The position numbers and the translations under genes were made by a program. Below, piece by piece: positions 53,403 through 64,000 of a stretch of DNA of 64,000 bases (position 1 is the first letter of the stretch; every line of letters starts with the position of its first letter). The DNA lies in NCBI GenBank assembly GCA_963971535.1, contig OZ020589.1, forward strand, positions 74,917,811 to 74,981,810, in the 5' to 3' direction. Under the pieces are notes generated by a model. That model did no database searches, had not been told where the DNA came from, and saw nothing but the letters and a program-made list of their open reading frames with translations. Source of the DNA: Notolepis coatsorum (lineage: Eukaryota; Chordata; Actinopteri; Aulopiformes; Paralepididae).

Positions 53403-55381
53403 CACATTGGGTGCCATGCAGTATGCCCATCTTATACCACTCTCTGCCAGTGCTGTAACCCTATGGAGTGGCTCACCTTCTTTGCAGGGCTATAACTTTT
53501 TAAATATTATAGCTACTGTATATCGACATTACTATGGCCCATTCAACATCGGGTATCTATCATTCCGGATGCGGGAACGTTATATTTTTCCATTCATACA
53601 TTGTCGTGTTAGTACCGTCGAGAATATTAAGTATGTTTTTAGACTGTATAGCAGTAATTCCTAGAATGCGCGCTATAGGCCCCGGCGCGTATTATACATT
53701 ATCTGGTGTTTCGTCCCTATACACGCAATATTCAAAAATATTTATGCATATGATCGCTATACATTATGCTCCATCATGCGTGAAGGATAGGGGGGGGGGT
53801 CGTTTATGATTCCTTGATTGTCACTAACGGCTTTCTTGTAAGACACCATACGTTGATCGGACAGATTTCAATGAAATTCCTCTTACCTGTGGCCGATGCG
53901 TCTGGAGAAAAAATTATTTGACGTCGATCTGCTAGATCCATTTTCCGTTTGTATGACGCAATAAACGGCGAAAGCATATTGATTCTTGCGACTCGAAAGC
54001 GATCCAATGCACTCGAGGTGTGTATATTGATCCACGTTACAAGATATCTCTGCCGGAGGATTTCCCCGATGCACCGAGCGCCACTTCCGGTTTAGAGTGG
54101 AGTGTAACTCACCCGAACTCCACCAGGCGGCGGTATTGAAGCGTTGCAATCAGTGGCGTTGCGCAATATCTCGGGGCCCCCCCCCGCAGGGCAGACCACT
54201 CCCCTAAATCAATAAAGTGAGAAAATGTTGCGGTCCATCCCATTATAACGGACCCTAATGTCGAGCTCACCCTCCGCCTATGCAGGCTCCGACACTACTT
54301 GCAGTTTCAGTAAATCCTCGTAATTACAATGACCCAAAATCTCGTGCCATGTCATATCGTGACTGGCCGTCCCGCTACAACACACATCATTATTATCATT
54401 ACACTGGACATCGCGGCTGTAGGCAACTTTTTTAAATGTTTATTTTTTCAGGCATCTTTTGTAAACAGTATAGGGTCAGTAGGAACTGTATAATAATATA
54501 ATATAATCAGGGCTTCAGCAGCGGGGGTGCTGAGATAAGTGATATAATAATAATAATAATAACAACACTCTCGTTCACTAGAGGAGACCACTGCCCAACT
54601 CCGCGCTCTCACGCTCAGCTCTGCGGAGCAACACAAACAATGTAACAGTTTTGATGCATACATGTAACCTGTAGTAGCATACTGGTTATGGCGAATAAAA
54701 CGTTCTATTCTTCTAACCTGTCTCACCGGCTGTAGCGTGGCTGGGGCCTGGCTGGACTGTGGACGCGGCGCGGCGGCCGGCCTGGGTGGAGAGCTTACTG
54801 CCGATGCATTCTTCAGTAACGTTAGAGTCAGTATACCTTTGCTGCCTGCTGGAACAATGATGTTCTTTTTCGTAGCTTTGCCGTCTCCTGTTCGGCTTTC
54901 GCTCTCATCTTGTTTTTCTAAGCACCGCCGCTTGCTTGGATATTTGCGGCATTTTTACCGGCGCCTTCCCGCTGTGTTTTGAACGCTGCCAATGAACATT
55001 AGTTATCAGCCTAGCCCTATCGCAGGTGAGCAAATCATAGCAGGGAGGGGGGGGCCCCGCCCTCTGCGCGAGATGCATCCAGCTGCAGCCCCGCAGGCAG
55101 AACCATACTGGGCTCCACTGTCAGCGCCCTGTTTGCGCACGTTACGAAATCTGAGAGGATAGTCTACAGTGGGGGCGGGGCCCCCTAAGCTCCGGGGCCC
55201 CCCCAGCGGGGGTTGCGGGGGGCCTCCGCTACGCCACTGGTTGCAATATCAGACAGGGTCCAGTTGGCTCCCGGAGGCTTCCTGGATGAATTATGAATGC
55301 CAATAGCGAATAAAAGAAATAACGATCATAAAAACGAGTGACGGCCAATAACAAGTATACTAGTCATTGGCAATTAATGTG
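53403..55381. mobile_element. TTAA poly-C family, copy 4, with nested hAT
   Basis: TTAA at 53399-53402 and 55382-55385; ends CACATTGGGTGCC and reverse-complement CACATTAATTGCC. Family landmarks: ctatggcccattcaacat (53532), guanine tract (53790-53798), ccaccaggcggcggtattga (54120). Without the hAT 54151-55239 it is about 890 bp, the same size as copy 3. Orientation is opposite to copies 1-3. Confidence 0.68.
54151..55239. mobile_element. hAT element (CAGTGGCGTTGCGC ends)
   Basis: Left CAGTGGCGTTGCGCAATATC, right reverse complement CAGTGGCGTAGCGGAGGCCC; perfect duplication gttgcaat (54143-54150, 55240-55247). GC-rich near both ends, with (aata)n near 54545. No recognised transposase. Confidence 0.85.
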
Positions 55382-55604
55382 TTAATATTTTGCACTGGAC
55401 TGCTGTCGCATTTATCTTGTTGAAATCCTCCCACAAGTTATTTTTTGTAAGTCGACTCTTTTGCACACCCCTATGACATGTCAAATCACCTCTTGAACAG
55501 CCATTGGCTACACTTTTTATTTAGTTCGATTGAGGTAGCCTATGAGGCCTCCCGCTCGCATTTCCCATGGTAATCAGTGCCGCGGTTGCGTTCTGCATAG
55601 TTGT

Positions 55605-57420
55605 AGATGTCATGATGGCAACGCCGCTAGCTAAGAAAGCTAAGGTAAATGAGCTTTATGTGTGCTTTATGTTTGGAAAATATTCTTAATGAGGTTATGG
55701 CTACGGTGGCAACGATTGTTAACTTCATAGTTAACTGCTCGAGGAAATACAAAGTTTGCATAGAAAGATGTCCCGCTCTACTCTGCGTTTAGGTGGCTAC
55801 GCTGTGGAAAAGTTTGACGGCTGCTTTGATAAAAAAGCCCAAGACTACCCGGCCAGAACTCGAGGACGAGAAGTGAAGTGGGTTGTGAAACTGATGTTTC
55901 TCATTAGGCCTGCCACGATAACACATTTTGCTGGGCCATTAATTGCCCCCGAAAATATCGCGATAAGCGATATTATTGCGACCGGTTAGAGAATTTTTTT
56001 TTGGAGACATTCATTTCCCAAAAGTTCTCAATTTTCTTTAAAAAATTCACTAATATAATGATAATAGCATAACAATGCAAGGACACCGTTTCAAAGTGCA
56101 ATAAACTTTTATTTAACATTGGAAGACATTTTAAATATCCTAAATAAAAAAATGCTCAGTTTGATTGTTTATTATAAAACAAACTGAAACTGGAAACAAG
56201 CCCTCTGTCTGGCTTTTTGTGTCATCCTTTTAACATGTACATGTATTATTAATGTACCTTGCGCCGCGGTACCATGTACAAAATGTTAATAAAGTGTGAG
56301 GAAAAAACTGGAAACGTAATAAATAAAAAGGCAGTGAAACAATAATCAAATAAAGACCAAAATATATACTATCTCTATTGGAATGGAGACTTCAGCACAG
56401 GATAAACTAGGGATGGGCAAAAATATTCCAGATCGATTGATCACATGATGTACTCGAGTACTCGTGGAGGAAAACGCTGTACAAAATAAACGTATTTTCC
56501 GGTGTTTTAGACTTTTATTTTGAAGCACACCGACCGGACCGGAAGTATTGTTGTGATTATCCTAGCAGAACCTATGAGCGGACAACTGGTCTCGTCCGGT
56601 TCTATGTTTTTGAGCTAATGATAAAACAAATGTTGAGATTGTTGGTGAACAACTAACTTTAGGTTAGTTTTAACGTTAGCTACTAACATTTTACAGGCAA
56701 TCAACGATGAGGAGGAAGCGTCAAATCCGTATATAATAGAATAGTAGCCCTGTGGTGCGTAGGCACGACTCGAAACTACCCGTTATAATAAATTAATTCA
56801 TGTTTAACTTGTCCCCGTGTCCAGTCCTTTGACTAGCCCCACCCGTTCATTGTAAACAATGATGCATGTAATTGTATTAACGTTATTCTGTGTTGTAGCT
56901 ATGCTATACGTTGTATTTCGTTTGTTAGCTATTTAGCTAATGTTGTTAGCATTGAATGAGCATCAACGCTCGATCTTTCATCTTTATTTAGCAGTCCAGT
57001 TTCTCCGGGCAGTAGCGAGTAACTACTTGGGTCTAAAAATAGCTAACGTTACACTACAAATAACGCTACTTGGTTAAAAGGAGCAACACTATTGAGAAAT
57101 GTAGTTAAGGTATGTGGCGTTGCCCCACGGAGCTCCCGTGCTGTGCTCTGTAGTAAAGCCAGCGGCCCGCCTCCCCACACGGAGAGTGACTGACGAGGGG
57201 TACTGGTTCCGCCTCATTAAAACAAACGCGCAAATAGCAATTAATCGCGCCTGTCAAAATCATTGCATTCATTTTAATTATCGCAGCAATTAATCGATTT
57301 ATTGCTTATCGCGGCAGGCCTATTTCTCATGGATATTACGCGACACGTCAACGAGCTCAATCTCCGACTGCAAGGTGCAGGGCAGACTGTTTTGGACATG
57401 TTTCGTAGTTCATAAGACGA
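55605..57420 (+). pseudogene. hAT transposase remnant split by a hAT
   Basis: A start-like MATPLAKKAK followed by a gtaaat donor-like site (55614-55650), then RKYKVCIERCPALLCV and, with frame change, KVVDVREVKWVVKLMFL-type reading (55740-55904). After the inserted hAT 55905-57322 the frame resumes MDITRHVNELNLRLQGAGQT VLDMFRSS (57330-57410). The ...DI..H.NELNLRLQG...TV.DM. pattern belongs to the central region of hAT transposases of the SCAND3/ZBED type. Most of the protein is missing. Confidence 0.6.
55905..57322. mobile_element. hAT element (TAGGCCTGCCACGATAA ends)
   Basis: Left TAGGCCTGCCACGATAACAC, right reverse complement TAGGCCTGCCGCGATAAGCA; perfect duplication tttctcat (55897-55904, 57323-57330). 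It includes a further hAT-type start TAGGGATGGGCAAAAATATT (56409) and several gctaacgtt-type motifs. Non-coding. Confidence 0.88.
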
Positions 57421-58559
57421 TTTGGGGACAAAGCAAAACAGGGATCACATCACACTGACTGTTAGGAAGTGGACACATGTGGACATGAACTTGAATGGGC
57501 TCTACGCATATATAGAGCATACGCGCACGCGCATATATGTGGCATGTTCATGCATGCGCACATGTATCCACATACCTGGGATTGATGTGTTTTTAGAGAC
57601 TGAGAAACAACCTTATTTTATTAGAGATCTGTCCATAAAGACTCAAACTCTCTCTAGCTGCCTGTGCTTTGTGCGCGCGTGTATGTAAGTGTCGGACTAG
57701 GGGAGCTGTCCACCTTGTATGTATGTGGTGCTGAACTTTGCGCACGATTGCTTGGTAACGTGAGCTACGTCATGTTTGATTGAAAACTTTATTAACAGAT
57801 TGCAGAATGGGTACAATACAGTACGGCTGCTCGACATTAACCTGGTAACTTGAGGGCCGTCATGTTAACGTTAGCCGCCTCAGTTAAACCTTGCGACACC
57901 TCGTTAGATGAGGCTTGCGAAACGCCCCCGCCGGATTCCTCTTTTTTTCCATAAATGTTTCGCTCAAAATAAAAATGAATAGGCAAATGCGAGTGAAATG
58001 GTCATCTCATGTATGTATGTAGCCGTTTGTCTCCATCGCTTTGTTTCCCCGAATTCAGATTTAGGGTTATGTATCTCGAGGCTGGAGGCAGCATGTCTTT
58101 TTTGGAAATCAAAATATGGTCACCCTAGGATACAACCATAATAATAATATGGTTAATAATAATATAATAATAATAAAAATGATCATTAACACTCAGTGCT
58201 GGCCGTGTTTTCCTTTTTACCCCCTTGAATGCCGCCACCCACTTCAATGATAGCGTTAAAAACGCATAATCTATGTTTTAAATTATGGCTATGTGTCTAA
58301 TCTGCCCGTCGTTTATCAATGACTTGTTTGCAGTCAACATTGTCGAAACGGATTTTTTTTTATTTATTTTTTTTAATCGGTTCATATGCTTTTTATAGCA
58401 TTTCGAAAAGCTATCGTTTTCTCAAACATTTCCGGAAAATAGAAAGATTCCGTCATAAACAGCATTTATTGGAATATTCTCGAATACACTAGACACGTTG
58501 TCATTTGTTGGCCTATTTATGAATCGTTTTCAAATAAACGCTAGATTATCGATAGTATA
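57331..58559. other. Mixed repeat remnants, no gene
   Basis: After the transposase tail (to about 57410) come a LINE family C 3' end (57777-57830), a hAT-type right end tatggtcaccctag (58118-58132) and otherwise unassigned AT-rich sequence with an aat-rich simple repeat at 58138-58180. Confidence 0.45.
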
Positions 58560-59756
58560 CAGGGAACAAAATAACTCCGCGAGTCATATGATATCCGCCC
58601 ACTCCGTGTTTCACTTTCTTGAAAACAGAGCAGCAGCGTCAACACAGCAGCGTTAACACAGCAGTGCGCCTACAGACGCGAAATAAGTCTGATGTTTTTT
58701 TTCTTCTCACAACGAGTCCAATGCAGCTACATGCTTTGCACCGTCGCCATTCCTTTATGCCCACATCGCCTGAAATTAACGTTTATGTACCAATCACTAC
58801 AACGTTAACTAGTGATGCACCGATGTGAAAATTGTGGCCGATACCGATAACCGATATTAATATTGCTGTTCTGGCCGATACCGATATTTACATCTCTGTA
58901 TAGAAAACACTTTTTTATGATAATCAAATAAAGAGCTATTTTCCAAAACGCATTTATTTTTTTTACTTTTGTAACTTATTTTCAGAAATGACTGATATTT
59001 TTTAACTATTTAAGGCCAAAACATGTAAAAGGAAGAAAAAAAATATTAATTTTTTTTTTTTTTTTTTTTGTATAAATATCGGCCCTATCTTGATATCGGG
59101 CCGATACCGATGTGTAAAAAAACGGCTATATCGGCCGATATTATATCGGCGGCCGATATATCGTGCATCACTAACGTTAACCTAAGCTAACAAGCTAATC
59201 CTGATGATCAGACGAGGCAGAGCCATAGTGAACAGCACTGAGGAAAGGGAAATGGGGGGGGGGGGGGGGGCACTCTCCCCTTCCCTGTGTGTGTGTGTGC
59301 GTGCGTTTGGAAAGACGACGGAGGGAGTCACTAGAGTCAGGAGTATATTATAGTAAGCTGAGGATTACTGAGGATGGACAGATAATGTCGATATTCAAAT
59401 ATAAAAATGTTTCGAGAGGAGTGGAAGTTTGAAGACAGACTACAATATGATGCGGGGTGGTGAGTTGAAACACTGTGTCCCGACCCCACTTCTATGTTTC
59501 AATAAATTATTTGCATTTAAAACTATTAATGCTGACTCATTCCTTCAGTCCACTCAAAATTATGCTAATATTCCTTATGTTGTTTATGATATTAATTGAA
59601 AATAGCATATGAGAGTATTATATGTAATAATAACACATGGCGATATACTAAAAAGCTATTTATAATTTTTGGCTGGTAAAAAATCTGCCTGGCTGGTACT
59701 TTTAAAAATCTACCAGCCAAATGGCTGGTAAGTCAAAAAGTTAAGTTTGTTCCCTG
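58560..59756. mobile_element. hAT element (CAGGGAACAAA ends) with nested hAT
   Basis: Left CAGGGAACAAAATA, right reverse complement CAGGGAACAAACTTAAC. atagtata precedes the left end (58552-58559) and recurs three bases after the right end (59760-59767), so the duplication is likely but offset. The inside includes family H-like sequence inverted (59190-59340) with a guanine tract (59252-59269). Confidence 0.65.
58810..59173. mobile_element. Small hAT (TAGTGATGCACCGAT ends)
   Basis: Left TAGTGATGCACCGATGTG, right reverse complement TAGTGATGCACGATATATCG, with subterminal ggccgataccgat repeats; perfect duplication acgttaac (58802-58809, 59174-59181). 364 bp, non-coding. Confidence 0.9.
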
Positions 59757-60072
59757 ATTATAGTATATGTGTACTTATGCCAGGGATTAAAGCAAAAAAA
59801 ATCTCCTGACTGAACTTTTTTCAGGCCAAGTCATATTCTTATTTTAACCTTCACTATATATTTTTATTTAATAGCGTTAGCGTTTTAAGGGAACTAGATC
59901 ATTTTGAACATCTTTTCTATTGCCAGTTTGCTTTTACGTAATATCAATGCTGTTTTCAATTCATTAAATGAAACTGATTGCAAGGGTTGACTGACTTTGT
60001 CATACAAATAAACAAATCTACATACTGTAACCTTTCAGTATTGTGTATAGTTCAAATTATGTATCGTCTATA

Positions 60073-61341
60073 TGTAGCATCCTGAATATTCTGCCAAGTA
60101 TTCAGAAGTGCTGACTAACTTGTTACTTCCCCTGTGTGTGTATAAAGTGTGATAAACAGTGTTCCTTTTGATATCTCGCCCGGACTACTAATGATGCGAG
60201 GTGCTCCTCTTTCTCCGGCTTCGATATGGATCACTAACATGACATTGAAGCATCTTTCTCCCTTTCTGGAGTGGTCCTATAGTGGGATCAGTTGCGGTTG
60301 CCAGCAGGGGGCAGTGGTAGCAGGTGGAGCGGAGGAGAGAGAAGCAACGAGCGAGAGATGATTACCTGGAGGGCGGAACACAAGGAAGCTCTCTTTGACA
60401 GTGAACTCTGACATGAGCGGTCGCAACGGGCGTGTGCTCAGGAAGAGCCCCGTTGGAAGAGTGACGTTGGAGAGCGACGGGTGATAAGAGAGTACTTGCT
60501 AGATAACGTGTTATCCTAGAAGTACAAGCGATAGTGAAGTGTGTGAGTAAGTGACTCAAGTATACTACCGGGCGAGCGGCGCTGAAGACCGGTGGTGCAT
60601 ACAGCCACGTTGCGGTAGTAGTAGACGATAGCAGGAGGGTTCACTAAGACCCACAGTTTAGCTGTGTTTAAGGTAGCCAAACAGTTTAGAGCGCGCCAGC
60701 CCAGACAGCAGCCCGCAGTGGACGTCTCATCGACGCCGCAGAGGTCGCTACAACACAGCACGCTCGTCCAGTTTCACCACTGCCCATGCTGTCTACCCCA
60801 GCCCGCTGGCTGTGCTTGCGGGATCGCCCGACGCCATCTTGTCACCCGGACAAGAGGTGATGAGAGTGGGTCCGCCATCTTGGCTAAGTACAACGGTACC
60901 TCGTGTGCCCACAACAGTATCCATTCGAGCGAACGTTAATTTATTTGGTAACGTGGGCCCACATTTAAATTATTTCTTTTGTATTTGTGCATTACTGTGA
61001 CGTTCTTGAATTCCCATTGAACTACTTACCTTGTGCCTGGGTCTCCCCTAATCCAAGCGGGGTTTATTATTAATGTATTGAGCACGAGGTGCCTATGTTG
61101 GGAATAGTGTTCCCCTACAATACAAGTGAGAGCACCCGGTGCTGTTTATGAATACATGCCATATGAACCACATAAAGTACAACTTGTAACTGATAATTGA
61201 CCAGGCTTATATAAAGTAGAAGTAAATGGGAGCACGGTGTGTGTGTCTATTTCTGATCATATGCTAACCTTGTTGACCGGGTAAATACCAGGTGGCTGTG
61301 TATCACTACTCCCATAAGCAGGGATAATCCACCCTTTTACA
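60073..61341. mobile_element. Second solo-LTR-like insertion (TG...CA, 4-bp TSD)
   Basis: Begins TGTAGCATCCTGAATATT, ends CCACCCTTTTACA and is flanked by tata (60069-60072, 61342-61345); the empty form gtctatagttcaaatt is present in copy 1 near 2568. It has no gag/pol. Its length is almost equal to the other LTR-like insert, but the sequences are not alike. Interior motifs include gagcacgaggtgcc and gagcacccggtgct. Confidence is lower because the target is a short AT-rich repeat. Confidence 0.55.
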
Positions 61342-61845
61342 TATAGTTCAAATAATTTGTGTATAGTTCAAATTCAGTATGTGTATAGTTCAAATTCAGT
61401 ATTGTGTATAGTTCAAATTCAGTATTGTGTATAGTCTATAGTTCAAATTATGTATTGTGTATACGGTAGTTCAAATTATGCAGGGCTCGAAATTAACATT
61501 TTTACTTGGTAGCACTGGTGCTCCCAACTTCAAAAAGTTGGGAGCACCAGCAAAAATGTAGGAGCACCCACCTAAATGTAAGGAGCACCAACAATATATA
61601 TGTAATATATATTTTGTATTGATAAAAAAAATTACAATATAACAGTACTGTAATGCAGTAAAACAGTGAAAGTAGCCTTAAACTATAGTATAGTGTAGAC
61701 CTAGTAGTGTAGCCTATAGTGTAACTAGGCATGTGCCGGTATGACATTTTGAGGGTACGATAACCTTGGGCAAAAATACCACGGTTTCACGGTATTCGGT
61801 AAATAAAAAAATCCCCCATTGAACAAAACGTATTACAGTGCACAA

Positions 61846-62909
61846 TAGGGGTGTAACGGTACACAAAATCCACGGTTCGGTACGTACCTCGGTTTTGAAG
61901 TCACGGTTCGGTATTTTTTCGGTACAGTTTTTTTTTTTTTTATATATATAAATTATTCTTTTTTTTTAATACAGCTACTGTTTTATATATACTGTTTTTT
62001 AGTAATAACTAGAAAGTAATGGTATTTATTCAACAACAGGTGATTGATTAATGATACTAATACAAATCTATACAATGAGTATGGCTGCAGCACTGCAGAT
62101 ATACCCTACTCCAATGATCCACACACGGACATTACACGGTGTTGCACTCGCTACCCACTGGCTCTGCAGATATACCCTACTCGGTCTACAAGGCTCCGTT
62201 GATGTAGCATAGAGAATCTGTTGTGATTTTTGCACAATAAATATTCAACATTCTCTTTTGAGACTCCGCCTCAGACTCTTATCATTTGGCACTAAAAGCT
62301 AAACATCGTCACCGATATGGCTGTCCGCAACATATCATTAATTGTGTACGCGAGGTGGTTCAGTGACGACGACTCTAACGTGAGCTAGGTTAGCTAGCAG
62401 GAGCTACCGAGAGATGGAAAGACTAACGTTACTGGTGAAAATGTGATTTACGTTGGAATACTCCTTTGCCAACTTGCTGTACTTTGCTTGCAGGTCTGCA
62501 GCCATTATTGCTGGATTATGAATAGCCCCAACGTTAGCCAAGGTAACGTTATGGCTAAACCTTTAATGTTAGTTAATGCTAGCTTTCGGTTAGCTGTTCA
62601 ATGCTAAATAACACCAGCAAGCTCCCCGTCAACACCCCTCTCTCGGGAGGATGGCATTTAAGAAAGTATCTGCTGTTAAAATGACAAACAGCATTGACAC
62701 TTTAATTCACGTCGGTTAAACACACGTTTGTTTTATAATGCTCACAGCAGACCGCAGTGTTGTTGATAAATTACGTGGGGCCGGGGGGATTTAAGTTCCG
62801 CAAAAAAAGGTTGACCATACCGTTGTAATCGTACGGTGCACAGCCCGTACTGTACCTGAGGACCACATTGACGCGGTACAGTACGTATCCGCGTACCGTT
62901 ACACCCCTA
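61846..62909. mobile_element. hAT element (TAGGGGTGTAACGGTAC ends)
   Basis: Terminal inverted repeats TAGGGGTGTAACGGTAC / GTACCGTTACACCCCTA-like and perfect duplication gtgcacaa (61838-61845, 62910-62917). The sister family A copy has the empty site cagtgcacaatacgc at about 2966. Inside, an inverted copy of ggtacgtacc-type subterminal repeats and a gctaacgttag segment occur. Non-coding. Confidence 0.92.
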
Positions 62910-63665
62910 GTGCACAATAAGCTTTTCTGTAAGTGTTATTTATGAATGTGTGAAGACTGTCTGTATTACACACAGAGGGAACTGTCTGACCACTTTAAAA
63001 CTAAGTACAGAATATAAAATACTTCCAAATAAACGTTCATGATTAGTAGGCTACACGTCAAAAGGGCATTTTGCTAATGTAATCTACTTGAAAAGATGTG
63101 TTATAATATAGCCTAGTACTATTCTTACTATATTAAACTTTGGATTCATATTTTGTGGTGGCTCAACATTATTCACACGGAACTATGTGTTGGGGATAAT
63201 GGTTCCGCACAGACCATATTGTTGTTACATTGCTGTCTGCAAACTCGCTCAGTGTCAACAGAGTGTTGACGTTGAGTTGATGTTAGCTGCTAGCCGGCTA
63301 CCCGAAACCACAACAGCCAGGCAGCCAACCGTACAAAATACAGTCTCAGCCAATCACATCGATTTGTACAGTTAGTTAGCTCCACTCCATTGCGAATTAA
63401 AAGTTAGCCAGCCAGGACAGCCCGTATTAGCAAGCCTGCACGCTTACTATCTTCGGTGCAAATGATACGGGTCTGTGACAAGACGGGTCTGTGAGGGGGA
63501 GGGCACTGCGAGCAGCGTGTGTGTGCATCAAGCTCACGTTTGATTGGTTAGAATGGTCAAAATGCCCCTTTTCATGATATTTGACGCCTCTGATTGGCTA
63601 AATGTTGTTTCAATCTGTATGCATCTATCAAATGCCGGTTGGATATCGGTGCGTCTCCTAAATAC

Positions 63666-64000
63666 TAGGGATGCCCCGATCACGTTTTTTGCCACCGATA
63701 CCGATCACCGATCATCGTGAGCCATATCGGCTGATACCGATCCGATACCGATCGTTTTTGAATTAAAGAAATTACAATTTATTTTATATAATTATTTTTT
63801 TTTTTTTTATAAAATATATATATTATATAATTAGACTTGTACTTGTATTATCTGCGAGACATCGCCACCACGCAACAAGCTCCACTGTCTGTGTGTACTC
63901 TAGTAGCCAGGATTCTCCGGCGCTGCACCTGGACCCTATTGGTATAACGTTACTTAACTGTAAGCCCTCAGCTCGAATTAGGGCTGCAACGATTAGTCGA
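63666..64000. mobile_element. hAT family F copy 2, cut by window end
   Basis: TAGGGATGCCCCGATCACG and the following ccgataccgatc repeats match 17798-18100. At 63979 a new hAT-type end, TAGGGCTGCAACGATTAGTC, interrupts the matching sequence (after gctcgaat), so another hAT begins 22 bases before the window ends. Confidence 0.8.

Larger units (their letters stand above)
59781..63627. mobile_element. hAT family A copy 2 (right end not seen)
   Basis: Collinear with 451-3895 apart from inserts: the left end CAGGGATTAAAGC and all shared blocks are present, but similarity stops at about 63627 before the right terminus. It lacks the LTR-like and TA inserts of copy 1 and has its own: a 1269-bp LTR-like block (60073-61341) and a hAT (61846-62909). 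Identity over shared parts is high by eye. Confidence 0.72.

Noticed and set aside
52727-64000. Upstream tdrd7 exons (LOTUS domains)
   Set aside because: I looked on the minus strand for further in-phase exons and found none; everything recognised is transposon or unassigned. Short diverged exons could be missed.

Overview
Eukaryotic DNA, almost certainly from a ray-finned (teleost) fish. The evidence is a vertebrate gene split by GT-AG introns, fish-type L2 and other non-LTR retrotransposons, tRNA-derived SINEs, and a very dense, nested population of hAT elements (8-bp target duplications) plus TTAA-target elements. There is no bacterial or viral gene organisation. The species cannot be named from the sequence.

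The only host gene I can support is a Tudor-domain gene on the minus strand. Nine coding exons lie between 52726 (5'-most seen) and 152 (3'-most seen). They splice in phase into 452 codons plus one base with no stop, and the product best matches TDRD7, a germ-granule Tudor protein. The N-terminal exons (LOTUS/OST-HTH part) would lie beyond 64000. The last exons (third Tudor domain) would lie left of base 1. About 97% of the span is intron.

Layout. 451-3989: hAT element carrying a solo-LTR-like insert and a TA-target element; a second copy lies at 59781-63627 with different inserts, so the two copies show each other's empty sites. 4086-5449: hAT with a transposase C-terminal remnant. 5784-14779: a 9-kb hAT stuffed with other hATs, a TTAA element, SINE and LINE pieces. 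14814-20640: another hAT, SINE, an L2 split by a hAT, and a TTAA-family remnant. 22631-24315: hAT in hAT. 26460-29125: two adjacent piggyBac-like TTAA elements and an exact 125-bp tandem duplication. 29233-34262: a SINE split by a LINE that is itself split by three younger inserts. 34747-43211: L2 copies, hATs, an inverted-repeat element with a tRNA-like core and a near full-length L2 RT ORF. 43567-52482: hATs, a 1.8-kb fold-back element carrying a coding fragment, piggyBac-like copies and SINEs. 53403-59756: TTAA element and hATs, including one that split a transposase ORF.

The window is therefore an archaeological record of transposition inside the introns of a gene whose family acts in germ granules. 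The strongest leads are a 260-bp TG...CA element with a tRNA-Asp-like core (31531-31790), a sequence module shared between hAT and TTAA-target elements, a TTAA family with a conserved poly-C tract, and the fold-back element with cargo.
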